A stretch of 64,000 bases of DNA, taken from the NCBI RefSeq assembly GCF_019357415.1, contig NZ_CP048410.1, positions 1,054,001 to 1,118,000 of the forward strand, in the 5' to 3' direction. Shown one piece after another: positions 8,426 through 16,795 of this stretch; within the stretch, counting starts at the first letter, position 1; each line of letters begins with the position of its first letter. The notes beneath the pieces are model-generated. The model was not told where the DNA came from, searched no databases, and saw only the letters and a program-made list of their open reading frames with translations. The translations under genes and the position numbers were made by a program. Source of the DNA: Gramella sp. MT6. Lineage in GTDB: Bacteria > Bacteroidota > Bacteroidia > Flavobacteriales > Flavobacteriaceae.

Positions 8426-9292
8426 TTAGTGCTTTTCTACGAAATTTTTCTTTTCTGAAATAATAAGTGCAGCAGCACCTAAAATAGCAATATTCTCTAT
8501 ATCTGAAGTTTTAATTACAAGTTGATCCAGAATTCTCTTAAATGGAAAATCACTAATAGATTCATGTAATGCCTTTTCGAAATATTGGAACGAATTACTT
8601 ACCGAACCACCAAGAAAAATTGCTTCGGGAGAAAGTATGTAAAGCATTATTTTGATGGCTTCTCCAAGATGTTTTCCATATTCTTCAAGAATATCCAAGG
8701 CTTTCTGGTCTCCTCTTTTGGCTAAACTGAAAACTTCACTACCCCTAAGGCCGTGTTCAACCCTAAAAAATTTTCCACTACAATAATCTTCAATAGTTTT
8801 ATCCAGATATGGAATACTACCTAATTCACCTGCGCCGGAAAGACTTCCGGAATAAAGCTCTCTGTTCGCGATTATCCCTGTTCCAAAACCTGTACCCATG
8901 GTAATTCCAAGAAAGTTTCTAAAATCTTTGCCTTCACCAAAAGTCTTTACACCCAGGGCAAAAATATTTGCATCATTAGTGATCTTCACCGGAACCTTAA
9001 AATGATCTTCAAGATGTTTTTTAAGATGAACTTCCTTCCAGGAGGAAATATTTAAAAGATCATAGATAATACCCTTTTCTTCATCAATTAGTCCGGGAAC
9101 TCCAATTCCTATTCCTTTATAATCATGAGGGCCTAAAGACTCGATCCCTTCGATAAGGTTTTTCATGATATCATCCTTAGACGAACCTGAAAGCGTAGGA
9201 AACTTTGTCTCATTTACAAGCTTCCCCTCTTCCACGATCCCAACCTGTATCTTTGTAGCACCTATATCTACACCTAATATTTTATTATTCAT
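8426..9292 (-). CDS. ROK-family sugar kinase lacking the usual zinc and ExGH motifs
   Basis: This 288-residue protein has the ATP-binding start GVDIGATKIQVGIV, the GIGVPGLID segment, the catalytic NDAN segment and the second glycine-rich loop GTGFGTGI. It is therefore a ROK-type kinase acting on a hexose or amino sugar in the cytoplasm. Where most ROK proteins have E-x-G-H followed by CxCGxxGC, it has GELGS and then EDYCSGKFF, so both the sugar-contacting His and the zinc ligands are missing. There is no N-terminal helix-turn-helix, so it is an enzyme, not a repressor. It is the first gene of the locus and could make the MurNAc-6-phosphate or GlcNAc-6-phosphate used by the locus (inference). 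Confidence 0.88.
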   Translation of the reverse strand: MNNKILGVDIGATKIQVGIVEEGKLVNETKFPTLSGSSKDDIMKNLIEGIESLGPHDYKGIGIGVPGLIDEEKGIIYDLLNISSWKEVHLKKHLEDHFKVPVKITNDANIFALGVKTFGEGKDFRNFLGITMGTGFGTGIIANRELYSGSLSGAGELGSIPYLDKTIEDYCSGKFFRVEHGLRGSEVFSLAKRGDQKALDILEEYGKHLGEAIKIMLYILSPEAIFLGGSVSNSFQYFEKALHESISDFPFKRILDQLVIKTSDIENIAILGAAALIISEKKNFVEKH

Positions 9293-9495
9293 CCGTAACT
9301 TATTGGTAGGAAATTATAACTGGCCCTTTTTAAAAATAACAAATAGACTTAAACAAAGTATATATATTTTTTTATTTTAAACAAATACTTTTATAAAATT
9401 TTTATTAAAGTTATTAATTTGTCTGAATTATTCTTATAATCTAATTAGAAAATATAGTAGATCTAGAAATATTCTCTGATGACATACAAATAAAC

Positions 9496-9503
9496 TATAT
9501 TTG
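9496..9503 (+). promoter_or_regulatory. -7 box of lepA promoter
   Basis: TATATTTG fits TAnnTTTG exactly and ends 28 bases before the lepA ATG. No clear -33 element is visible. Confidence 0.55.
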
Positions 9504-9531
9504 CAAACTTAAATAGTTATGAAATTAGGAG

Positions 9532-11328
9532 ATGAAGAACATTCGGAACTTTTGCATAATAGCACATATTGATCACGGAAAAAGTACGCTGGCAGATCGT
9601 TTGCTTGACTTTACCGGTGCTGTAACCGAAAGGGAAAAGCAGGAACAACTTCTGGACAGTATGGATCTGGAACGTGAACGCGGTATCACCATAAAAAGTC
9701 ATGCGATCCAAATGGATTATGTTCATGAAGGGGAAGAATATGTTCTGAATTTGATTGATACTCCAGGTCACGTTGACTTTTCATACGAAGTTTCCAGGTC
9801 TATTGCTGCTTGTGAAGGGGCATTATTAGTGGTAGATGCCGCGCAGAGCATACAGGCACAAACGATTTCTAACCTGTATCTGGCTCTTGAAAATGACCTT
9901 GAAATTATACCAGTTTTAAATAAAGTAGACCTTCCAAGTGCGAATCCGGAGGAAGTTACAGACGATATCGTGGATCTATTAGGTTGCGATCCTTCTGAAG
10001 TAATACCGGCAAGTGCTAAGACAGGTCTTGGAATTAAAGAAATTCTTGATGCGATCATCAATCGTATTCCTGCACCAAGCGGGAAAGTTGATGCTCCATT
10101 AAGAGCATTGATATTTGATTCGGTCTATAATCCTTTTAGAGGGGTTGAAACCTATTTCAGGGTTATCAACGGATCTATTAAAAAAGGAGAAAAGATCAAA
10201 TTCGTAGCTACAGATAAGACTTATGATGCAGATGAAGTAGGAACACTTCGTTTAAAACAATTTCCGCGTAAAGAGATAAAAACAGGGGATGTTGGTTATT
10301 TGATCACCGGTATTAAGGATGCCCGCGAAGTTAAAGTAGGGGACACTATTACCAGTGCTGTAAACCCAACTACCGAAGCGGTTGCAGGTTTCGAAGACGT
10401 AAAACCGATGGTTTTCGCAGGAATATACCCGGTAGATACCGAAGATTATGAGGAATTGAGAGCTTCTATGGAAAAACTTCAGTTGAATGATGCTTCACTG
10501 GTGTTCACTCCTGAAAGTTCTGCTGCTCTAGGTTTTGGTTTCCGTTGTGGATTCCTTGGAATGCTGCACCTGGAGATCATCCAGGAAAGACTGGAGCGTG
10601 AGTTCGATATGACCGTAATTACTACGGTTCCTAACGTTTCTTATTACGCGTACACCAATAAGAATCCGAATGATATCATTCTTGTAAATAACCCATCAGA
10701 TCTTCCTGAGCCTTCGACTTTGAACAGGGTAGAAGAGCCATTTATTAAGGCTACGATCATTACAAAATCAGATTATGTTGGTAACGTAATGTCGCTTTGT
10801 ATTGAAAAAAGGGGAGAGATCACCAACCAAACATATCTTACTACCGAAAGGGTAGAACTTACTTTTGACATGCCATTGGCAGAGATCGTATTTGATTTCT
10901 ATGATAGATTGAAAACCGTATCTCGTGGATATGCTTCATTTGACTACTCACCAATAGGAATGAGAGAATCTAAACTGGTAAAGGTAGATGTGCTCCTTAA
11001 CGCCAATAAAGTAGATGCTCTTTCAGCATTACTACACGTAGATAATGCCTATGATATTGGTAAAAGAATGTGTGAGAAACTAAAAGAATTGATCCCAAGA
11101 CAGCAGTTCGATATTCCTATTCAGGCTGCTATTGGAGCGAAAGTTATCGCCAGGGAAACTGTAAAAGCACTTCGTAAGGATGTTACCGCGAAATGTTATG
11201 GTGGTGATATCTCACGTAAAAGAAAACTGCTGGAAAAACAGAAAAAGGGTAAAAAACGTATGCGCCAGGTGGGGAATGTAGAGATCCCACAGGAAGCATT
11301 CATGGCAGTTCTGAAACTGAACGATTAA
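9532..11328 (+). CDS. lepA: Elongation factor 4 (LepA) GTPase
   Basis: This 598-residue translational GTPase has the G1 motif [13 protein letters not shown] (residues 11-23), the G3 motif [12 protein letters not shown] and the G4 motif NKVDLPSA, followed by EF-G-like domains and the LepA-specific C-terminal domain ([23 protein letters not shown] segment ending [16 protein letters not shown]). LepA binds ribosomes and affects initiation and back-translocation. The length equals the family norm. An AGGAG lies just before the ATG at 9532. It is divergent from the sugar locus and is closed by a strong hairpin terminator. Confidence 0.98.
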   Translation: MKNIRNFCIIAHIDHGKSTLADRLLDFTGAVTEREKQEQLLDSMDLERERGITIKSHAIQMDYVHEGEEYVLNLIDTPGHVDFSYEVSRSIAACEGALLVVDAAQSIQAQTISNLYLALENDLEIIPVLNKVDLPSANPEEVTDDIVDLLGCDPSEVIPASAKTGLGIKEILDAIINRIPAPSGKVDAPLRALIFDSVYNPFRGVETYFRVINGSIKKGEKIKFVATDKTYDADEVGTLRLKQFPRKEIKTGDVGYLITGIKDAREVKVGDTITSAVNPTTEAVAGFEDVKPMVFAGIYPVDTEDYEELRASMEKLQLNDASLVFTPESSAALGFGFRCGFLGMLHLEIIQERLEREFDMTVITTVPNVSYYAYTNKNPNDIILVNNPSDLPEPSTLNRVEEPFIKATIITKSDYVGNVMSLCIEKRGEITNQTYLTTERVELTFDMPLAEIVFDFYDRLKTVSRGYASFDYSPIGMRESKLVKVDVLLNANKVDALSALLHVDNAYDIGKRMCEKLKELIPRQQFDIPIQAAIGAKVIARETVKALRKDVTAKCYGGDISRKRKLLEKQKKGKKRMRQVGNVEIPQEAFMAVLKLND

Positions 11329-11350
11329 CATCTGAATCCATTATAAAACA

Positions 11351-11387
11351 AACCTCTCTGAAGTCAAATTCAGGGAGGTTTTCTTTT
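11351..11387 (+). terminator. Intrinsic terminator after lepA
   Basis: AACCTCTCTGAA and TTCAGGGAGGTT form a 12-base stem (one wobble or mismatch) around a 6-base loop, followed by TTCTTTT. Confidence 0.85.
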
Positions 11388-11401
11388 GTTCATCAAATTC
11401 T

Positions 11402-11409
11402 TAATTTTG
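11402..11409 (+). promoter_or_regulatory. Candidate -7 box for yebC
   Basis: TAATTTTG fits TAnnTTTG and ends 31 bases before the yebC ATG. A TTTG at 11385-11388 is only 13 bases upstream, shorter than usual spacing. Confidence 0.45.
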
Positions 11410-11440
11410 TAATTCTCACATAATTTTTAAGAAAAATAAT

Positions 11441-12205
11441 ATGGCCGGACATAGTAAATGGGCGAATATAAAGCACAGAAAAGGAGCACAGGACAAGAAA
11501 AGAGCGAAGCAATTTACCAGAGCTATCAAGGAAATTACCGTTGCGGTTAAAGAAGGTGGTGGGCCAGATCCGGAAGCGAATCCAGGTCTTAGAAATGCCA
11601 TTCAAAACGCCAAGGGTGTAAATATGCCAAAAGATACCATTGAGCGAGCGATAAAAAAGGCCAGTGGTGCAGATGCAGATAATTATGAAACGGTGACCTT
11701 TGAAGGTTACGGTCCAAATGGTATAGCGATCTTTGTGGAATGTACTACAGATAATACCAATCGTACCGTGGCTTCGGTTAGGTCTATTTTTTCCAAGAAC
11801 GGAGGTAGTCTTGGAACCAATGGTTCCCTGGAATTCCTTTTCGATAAAAAAGGTGTTTTCGTTATTGAGAAAGAAAAGATAGAAATGGACCTTGAGGAAT
11901 TCGAACTGGAATTAATTGAAGGTGGTGCTTCAAAATTTGAGAAAGAAGATGATTATCTTACTGTTTATACAGATTTCACCGATTTTGGAAGTATATCCTC
12001 TAAATTAGAGGAGCTTAACATAGAACCAAAGAATTCTGAAGTACAGCGAATACCCCTAAATACATTGGAATTACCGGTAGATGATGCCATCAAGATCCTT
12101 AATCTGGTGGAAAAATTCGAAGATGATGATGACGTGCAAAACGTATATCACAATCTTGAAATTACAGATGAACTTATCGAAGAAATGGAAAAAGAGCAGG
12201 CTTAA
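11441..12205 (+). CDS. yebC: YebC/TACO1-family translation/transcription regulator
   Basis: This 254-residue protein begins with the signature MAGHSKWANIKHRKGAQD and continues with the YebC domains (NMPKDTIERAIKK at about 65, EGYGPNGIAIFVECTTDN at about 92). YebC/TACO1 proteins bind nucleic acid or ribosomes; bacterial members are described as transcription regulators and, more recently, as factors relieving stalling at polyproline. The length matches the family (E. coli 246). Its last codons form one arm of a hairpin shared with the convergent antiporter gene, and the two stop codons overlap. Confidence 0.95.
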   Translation: MAGHSKWANIKHRKGAQDKKRAKQFTRAIKEITVAVKEGGGPDPEANPGLRNAIQNAKGVNMPKDTIERAIKKASGADADNYETVTFEGYGPNGIAIFVECTTDNTNRTVASVRSIFSKNGGSLGTNGSLEFLFDKKGVFVIEKEKIEMDLEEFELELIEGGASKFEKEDDYLTVYTDFTDFGSISSKLEELNIEPKNSEVQRIPLNTLELPVDDAIKILNLVEKFEDDDDVQNVYHNLEITDELIEEMEKEQA

Positions 12206-12220
12206 TCCTGCTCTATATTT
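12194..12220. terminator. Bidirectional terminator containing both stop codons of yebC and the antiporter gene
   Basis: GAGCAGG (12194-12200) and CCTGCTC (12207-12213) form a perfect stem around the loop CTTAAT. The loop holds the yebC stop (TAA, 12203-12205) and the antiporter stop (TTA read on the minus strand, 12202-12204). T-rich stretches follow on both strands: TATATTTTCTT to the right, and TTTTTCC when read leftwards. It should terminate both convergent transcripts. Confidence 0.75.
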
Positions 12221-14070
12221 TCTTCAATATTTTCTTTTTCTTCACTGTCACCCGGTTCAATTTGCTTACCAAGATAGACCATCATATATCCTTCTTCAAT
12301 TTCAACATCGGTACTGTTAGAAGGAATTATACTTAATTCACCTTCATTGTTCTTAACGAACAATGGAATGATATCAGGATCTGTCTTACTTATTTCTATC
12401 AATCCGTCATAATGTTCCTTGGAATTAAGGTCTATTTCGTGAATAGAAGGGTATTTACGGGCAAGATTCGTAAGTTTTATATAATCATCTGTCTGGGAGA
12501 ATAAACCTTCCTTAGGATTGTTTTCAGGATCATACATTTCATCTGAAGAAACCACTCTAAAAGATCCATTTTCACCAAAATGCTTTCTGAACTTTTCAAT
12601 AGCATTCAGGTTAACCTCTGTATTTCCGGTCATAGCCATCAAGTAGCCTACATCACTTAATTCGATATTATTGATAAGGTCATCTGAATAGACATTTTCC
12701 TGGATCGCATCTAATCCCAGTTCACGGGCTTTTCTAATATTCGCACCGTTACTGTCTACCAAAACCACGTGCCTTTTATTTTTCTTAAGGTAAGAACCTA
12801 TCAACCTGGATATCGTTGATGCTCCAATGATTAGTATTCCTTGTGAATTCTTTAAAAACACTCCTACCAATTGAGCGAATAACCTGGCCGTAGTGGCATT
12901 AAGTAATACGGTTCCCAGTACGATCATAAATACCAGTGGAGTAATATATTCTGCTCCATCAACACCCTGATTTGCTAATTCCAGGCCAAAAAGTGAAGCG
13001 ATACCAGCGGCAACTATACCTCGTGGTCCAACCCAGCTAATAAATAATTTTTCATTCACCTTAAGCGAAGAACCAATACTGCTTACAAATACTCCCAATG
13101 GCCTTATTACTAAAACAACAGCTCCAAAAAGGATCAATGCTTTAATATCATATACCAGTAACAGGTCTTGAACATTAATATTTGCCGCGAGTAAAATGAA
13201 TAGTATAGAGATCAGTAAAACACTGAGTGATTCTTTAAAATAAAGCAGTTCCTTAAGATTAGGAAGGTTAATATTCCCCATTACCATTCCCATAACTACC
13301 ACGGCTAAAAGTCCGCTTTCATGTGCAAAAAGGTCAGCCAACACAAAAACTCCTAAAACGGTGGCCAGTGTAAGCACGTTTAAAAGATAATGCGGAATTA
13401 CATTTTTCTTAATGGCAAAAGCCAGGGCATGGGCAAAGGTAAAGCCGAAAGTAAATCCGAACAGAACGATCTTCCCGAATTCCATAAGAGCAGTTTCGGT
13501 AAATTGTGTTCCTGTTCCTGCACTTATAAATTCAAACATCAATACCGCTACCAGAGCTCCAATTGGATCTATGAGGATTCCTTCCCACTTTAAAATGGCT
13601 GAAATATCCTTCTTCAAGGGTATATTTCGAAGGATCGGGGTAATTACCGTTGGACCGGTAACGATTATAAGAGCAGCGAATAAAAAGCTAATCTGCCAGC
13701 TAAGATCAAAGATAAAATGGGCAGCGATACCTGCACCAACAAAGGTTACGATCACCGCGATGGTGATCAATTTAAGGATAACCGGGCCTACATTCAGTAT
13801 TTCGCCCTTACGTAAGGTTAAACCACCTTCAAAAAGGATTATTCCGATAGCCAGCGAAACAAAATAGAATAAACTGTCTCCTGGAAATAGTCCAGATTCT
13901 CCATTCCAGATTGGTTCAATTAATTTTGAACCGTCTACGGTAAAAAAGGTAGAGATAGGTCCAACTGCCAGACCCACAAGAATTAAGGGCAGAATAGCCG
14001 GAATTTTAAATCTCCACGCCAACCATTGAGCCATAATACCCAAAATCACTATTCCTGCTAATTCTATCAT
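12202..14070 (-). CDS. NhaP-type Na+(K+)/H+ antiporter with C-terminal Rossmann regulatory domain
   Basis: This 622-residue inner-membrane protein has about 12 helices over residues 1-400 (CPA1 exchanger core) with EGGLTLRKGEI, GPTVITPILR and EGILIDPIGALVAVL. In many CPA1 proteins the last segment carries an Asn-Asp pair; here it reads Ile-Asp. A soluble C-terminal part begins with a TrkA-N/RCK-like fold (GILIIGASTISRLIG, VVLVDSN, ELGLDAIQENV) that could sense nucleotide or redox state. It is monocistronic and convergent with yebC. Its role is Na+ or K+ exchange for protons and pH homeostasis, fitting a marine organism; the ion preference is unknown. Confidence 0.9.
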   Translation of the reverse strand: MIELAGIVILGIMAQWLAWRFKIPAILPLILVGLAVGPISTFFTVDGSKLIEPIWNGESGLFPGDSLFYFVSLAIGIILFEGGLTLRKGEILNVGPVILKLITIAVIVTFVGAGIAAHFIFDLSWQISFLFAALIIVTGPTVITPILRNIPLKKDISAILKWEGILIDPIGALVAVLMFEFISAGTGTQFTETALMEFGKIVLFGFTFGFTFAHALAFAIKKNVIPHYLLNVLTLATVLGVFVLADLFAHESGLLAVVVMGMVMGNINLPNLKELLYFKESLSVLLISILFILLAANINVQDLLLVYDIKALILFGAVVLVIRPLGVFVSSIGSSLKVNEKLFISWVGPRGIVAAGIASLFGLELANQGVDGAEYITPLVFMIVLGTVLLNATTARLFAQLVGVFLKNSQGILIIGASTISRLIGSYLKKNKRHVVLVDSNGANIRKARELGLDAIQENVYSDDLINNIELSDVGYLMAMTGNTEVNLNAIEKFRKHFGENGSFRVVSSDEMYDPENNPKEGLFSQTDDYIKLTNLARKYPSIHEIDLNSKEHYDGLIEISKTDPDIIPLFVKNNEGELSIIPSNSTDVEIEEGYMMVYLGKQIEPGDSEEKENIEENIEQD

Positions 14071-14235
14071 GCGTTCTAAGTTTACTTATAAAAGCTAAAA
14101 ATATTAAAAATGTTTAACTCTCAAAGCTTATTATATAAAGGCTTTCTATTATTCGATCCTGTTAAATGAAGTGAAAATAATTCGAAAAGGCTTTAACTTT
14201 TTCTATTTTGCGGGGAATTTGTAAAAAACTAGACC

Positions 14236-15099
14236 ATGACACTATATCCCATTGAAGCTGGAAATTTTAAATTGGACGGGGGAGCAATGTTTGGAGTGGT
14301 ACCTAAAAGCCTCTGGAACAGGACCAATCCTGCAGATTCTAACAACATGATAGATATTGCAGCCAGATGTCTCTTGATTGAGGATGGTGACCGCCTAATG
14401 CTTATAGATACCGGAATGGGGGATAAGCAAAGTGAAAAATTCTTTAGTTATTATTATCTCTGGGGCGATGATAATATCGATAAATCTTTAAAAAAATACG
14501 GTTTTCATCGCGATGATATCACCGACGTCTTCATGACTCATCTTCATTTTGATCATTGTGGAGGAAGTATACAATGGAATAAAGACAGGACCGGCTATGA
14601 ACCGGCCTTTAAAAATGCGCGTTTCTGGAGTAATGAAGACCACTGGAAATGGGCTACTAATCCAAATGATCGTGAAAAAGCCTCTTTTCTAAAGGAAAAT
14701 ATCATTCCAATGGAACAAAGTGGAAAATTGCATTTTATTGATAGAGAAGAAGATAAAAGCTTTTCTAACTATAAAGAGCTCGGGTTTGGCGTATTATTTG
14801 TAGATGGACATACAGATAAACAAATGATCCCACATATCGACTATAAAGGAAAAAAACTCGTTTTTATGGCTGATCTGCTTCCAACTGCTGGCCATATTCC
14901 ATTGCCCTATGTAATGGGATTTGATACAAGACCCTTGTTAACGCTTCCGGAAAAGAAAAAATTTCTGGAAACCGCCGCAGATGAAAACTATTATTTGTTC
15001 TTGGAGCACGATGCACATAATGAAATAATAACCCTGAAACATACCGAGAAAGGAGTGAGACTTGATCAGACTCACACTTTCGACGAAATCTTTAACTAA
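14236..15099 (+). CDS. Metallo-beta-lactamase-fold hydrolase
   Basis: This 287-residue protein has the MBL zinc motif HLHFDHCGG (residues about 99-107), an earlier LIDTGMG strand, a later DGHTDKQMIPHI histidine, ADLLPTAGHIP and a final EHDAHNE. The layout resembles lactonase-like or AHL-lactonase-like MBL enzymes more than beta-lactamases. No signal peptide is present, so it is cytoplasmic. It is followed 8 bases later by a secreted protease gene, so they may share a transcript. The substrate cannot be read from the sequence. Confidence 0.88.
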   Translation: MTLYPIEAGNFKLDGGAMFGVVPKSLWNRTNPADSNNMIDIAARCLLIEDGDRLMLIDTGMGDKQSEKFFSYYYLWGDDNIDKSLKKYGFHRDDITDVFMTHLHFDHCGGSIQWNKDRTGYEPAFKNARFWSNEDHWKWATNPNDREKASFLKENIIPMEQSGKLHFIDREEDKSFSNYKELGFGVLFVDGHTDKQMIPHIDYKGKKLVFMADLLPTAGHIPLPYVMGFDTRPLLTLPEKKKFLETAADENYYLFLEHDAHNEIITLKHTEKGVRLDQTHTFDEIFN

Positions 15100-15107
15100 A
15101 ATAAAAT

Positions 15108-16793
15108 ATGAAAATACCCTTTTTTAAACCATTTCTATCCCTACTTGCTGCCGGTATAATTACCGGATGTAGTAGTACCGCACCGAAAATAGTTTCGACT
15201 CCAGTTAAGAATATCGATTCTATTCCTTTGAAAGTAAGAGATCTTAGCGAAACCCAGCTTAAAAACTGGACCAATGCAGATCTAATGACAGACACAATTC
15301 CAGGAATGAGTGTTGATAGGGCATATGCTGAAATCATTAAAAAGAACCGCCCTTCACCGGTTATCGTTGGAGTTATAGATAGTGGTGTAGATATTGAACA
15401 TGAAGACCTTGAAGGTGTTATCTGGACCAATACAGATGAAATTCCTGGAAACGGAAAAGATGATGATAACAACGGTTACATAGATGATATCCATGGTTGG
15501 AACTTTTTAGGAGATGCAGTAGCTGAAAATATGGAGTATACCCGTATTTATAAGAAACTGAAACCTAAATATGAAGGAAAATCTGAAAGCAGTATAAGCA
15601 CTGCAGATCGAGAAGAATATAATCTATATAAAGCCGCCAAGGCCGAATATGAAAAAGAGTATAACGAGTCTATAGAAACCCGTGATCAATACCTTCAGAT
15701 CGAAGAGCAGTTAACTGCAGCTCATAATGCTGTTTCCGCAGAATTAGGAACAGAGGATTATACCAAGCAACAACTTGCAGATTATAAGCCTCAAACTCAG
15801 CAAATGAGTCAGTATAAATCGATCCTGACTCAGATCCAGTATAATGTGAACGAGAATATTCCGGAAGCATTGGAAGAACTGAATGAAGCCATAGAATACT
15901 ACGATGACCGTCTTTCAACACATTTCAACATGGAGCTTGATGGGCGTGCAGTTACAGGTGATGATCCTTATGATATTACAGATACCGACTATGGGAACAA
16001 TGAAGTATCAGGGCCAGAGCCAGATAAAGAGCATGTAAAACATGGTACTCACGTTGCCGGAATTATCGCAGCAGATCGTTCCAATGATATTGGGCTTAAA
16101 GGTGTTTCCAGCAACGCCAGGATAATGGTGGTTAGAGCAGTGCCAGATGGAGATGAATATGATAAAGATATCGCTCTGGGAATAAGATATGCCGTGGATA
16201 ATGGTGCAAAAGTGATCAACACCAGTTTTGGTAAGTATTTTTCAACAAACCCAGAATGGGTGATAGATGCAATAAAATATGCAGCAGAAAATGATGTATT
16301 AATCGTGAATGCAGCAGGGAATGAAGGTATAGATCTGGATTCCAACAGAGTTTATCCAAATGATCAGGATCCAACTAACACTACAGAGTTTGCAAATAAT
16401 TTCCTTACCGTTGGAGCTCTTAATTATGAATATGGTTCTGGCCTGGTTGCAGAATTTTCAAACTTCGGAAAATCCAATGTGGATGTTTTTGCACCTGGAA
16501 CCAAGATCTGGTCTACTACTCCAAATAACGAATACGAATACCTACAGGGAACTTCAATGGCTTCACCAGCCGTAGCAGGTATTGCCGCGATCATTAGAGG
16601 TTATTATCCTCAACTTAGCGCTTCTCAGGTAAAGCAGGTAATTATGGATAGCGGTCTTACTACCAATGCTACCGTAATTGTTGGAGGTGACCGAAATAAT
16701 ACCAAAAAATTCCAGAGCTTATCTACTTCAGGTAAGATGGCCAACTTGTACAACGCATTAATTTTAGCCGACCAAATCTCAAAAAGCAATTAA
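15108..16793 (+). CDS. Lipoprotein subtilisin-family (S8) serine peptidase with large helical insert
   Basis: This 561-residue protein starts with a lipoprotein signal (IITGC, Cys21). The catalytic triad is visible: Asp91 in VIDSGVD, His312 in HGTHVAG and Ser483 in GTSMASPAVAG, with the oxyanion Asn in NAAGNEG. In subtilisin the Asp and His are about 30 residues apart; here about 220 residues separate them. The insert (about 140-280) is rich in Glu, Lys, Gln and Tyr and looks helical. The protein is probably anchored on the envelope and degrades peptides outside. The M1 peptidase gene begins 2 bases after its stop, so endo- and aminopeptidase appear to work together. Confidence 0.93.
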   Translation: MKIPFFKPFLSLLAAGIITGCSSTAPKIVSTPVKNIDSIPLKVRDLSETQLKNWTNADLMTDTIPGMSVDRAYAEIIKKNRPSPVIVGVIDSGVDIEHEDLEGVIWTNTDEIPGNGKDDDNNGYIDDIHGWNFLGDAVAENMEYTRIYKKLKPKYEGKSESSISTADREEYNLYKAAKAEYEKEYNESIETRDQYLQIEEQLTAAHNAVSAELGTEDYTKQQLADYKPQTQQMSQYKSILTQIQYNVNENIPEALEELNEAIEYYDDRLSTHFNMELDGRAVTGDDPYDITDTDYGNNEVSGPEPDKEHVKHGTHVAGIIAADRSNDIGLKGVSSNARIMVVRAVPDGDEYDKDIALGIRYAVDNGAKVINTSFGKYFSTNPEWVIDAIKYAAENDVLIVNAAGNEGIDLDSNRVYPNDQDPTNTTEFANNFLTVGALNYEYGSGLVAEFSNFGKSNVDVFAPGTKIWSTTPNNEYEYLQGTSMASPAVAGIAAIIRGYYPQLSASQVKQVIMDSGLTTNATVIVGGDRNNTKKFQSLSTSGKMANLYNALILADQISKSN

Positions 16794-16795
16794 AA

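Noticed and set aside
9519..9572. 17-codon frame starting at ATG 9519 overlapping the lepA start
   Set aside because: It is very short, overlaps lepA in another frame and shows no sign of coding beyond a nearby AGGAG that serves the lepA ATG.
13390..13867. Plus-strand frames inside the antiporter gene
   Set aside because: They oppose a full-length membrane protein with clear transporter motifs and have no start context or homology.
15092..15472. 126-residue minus-strand frame inside the subtilase gene
   Set aside because: It is a shadow of the clear S8 protease frame on the plus strand, including its signal peptide and catalytic Asp.
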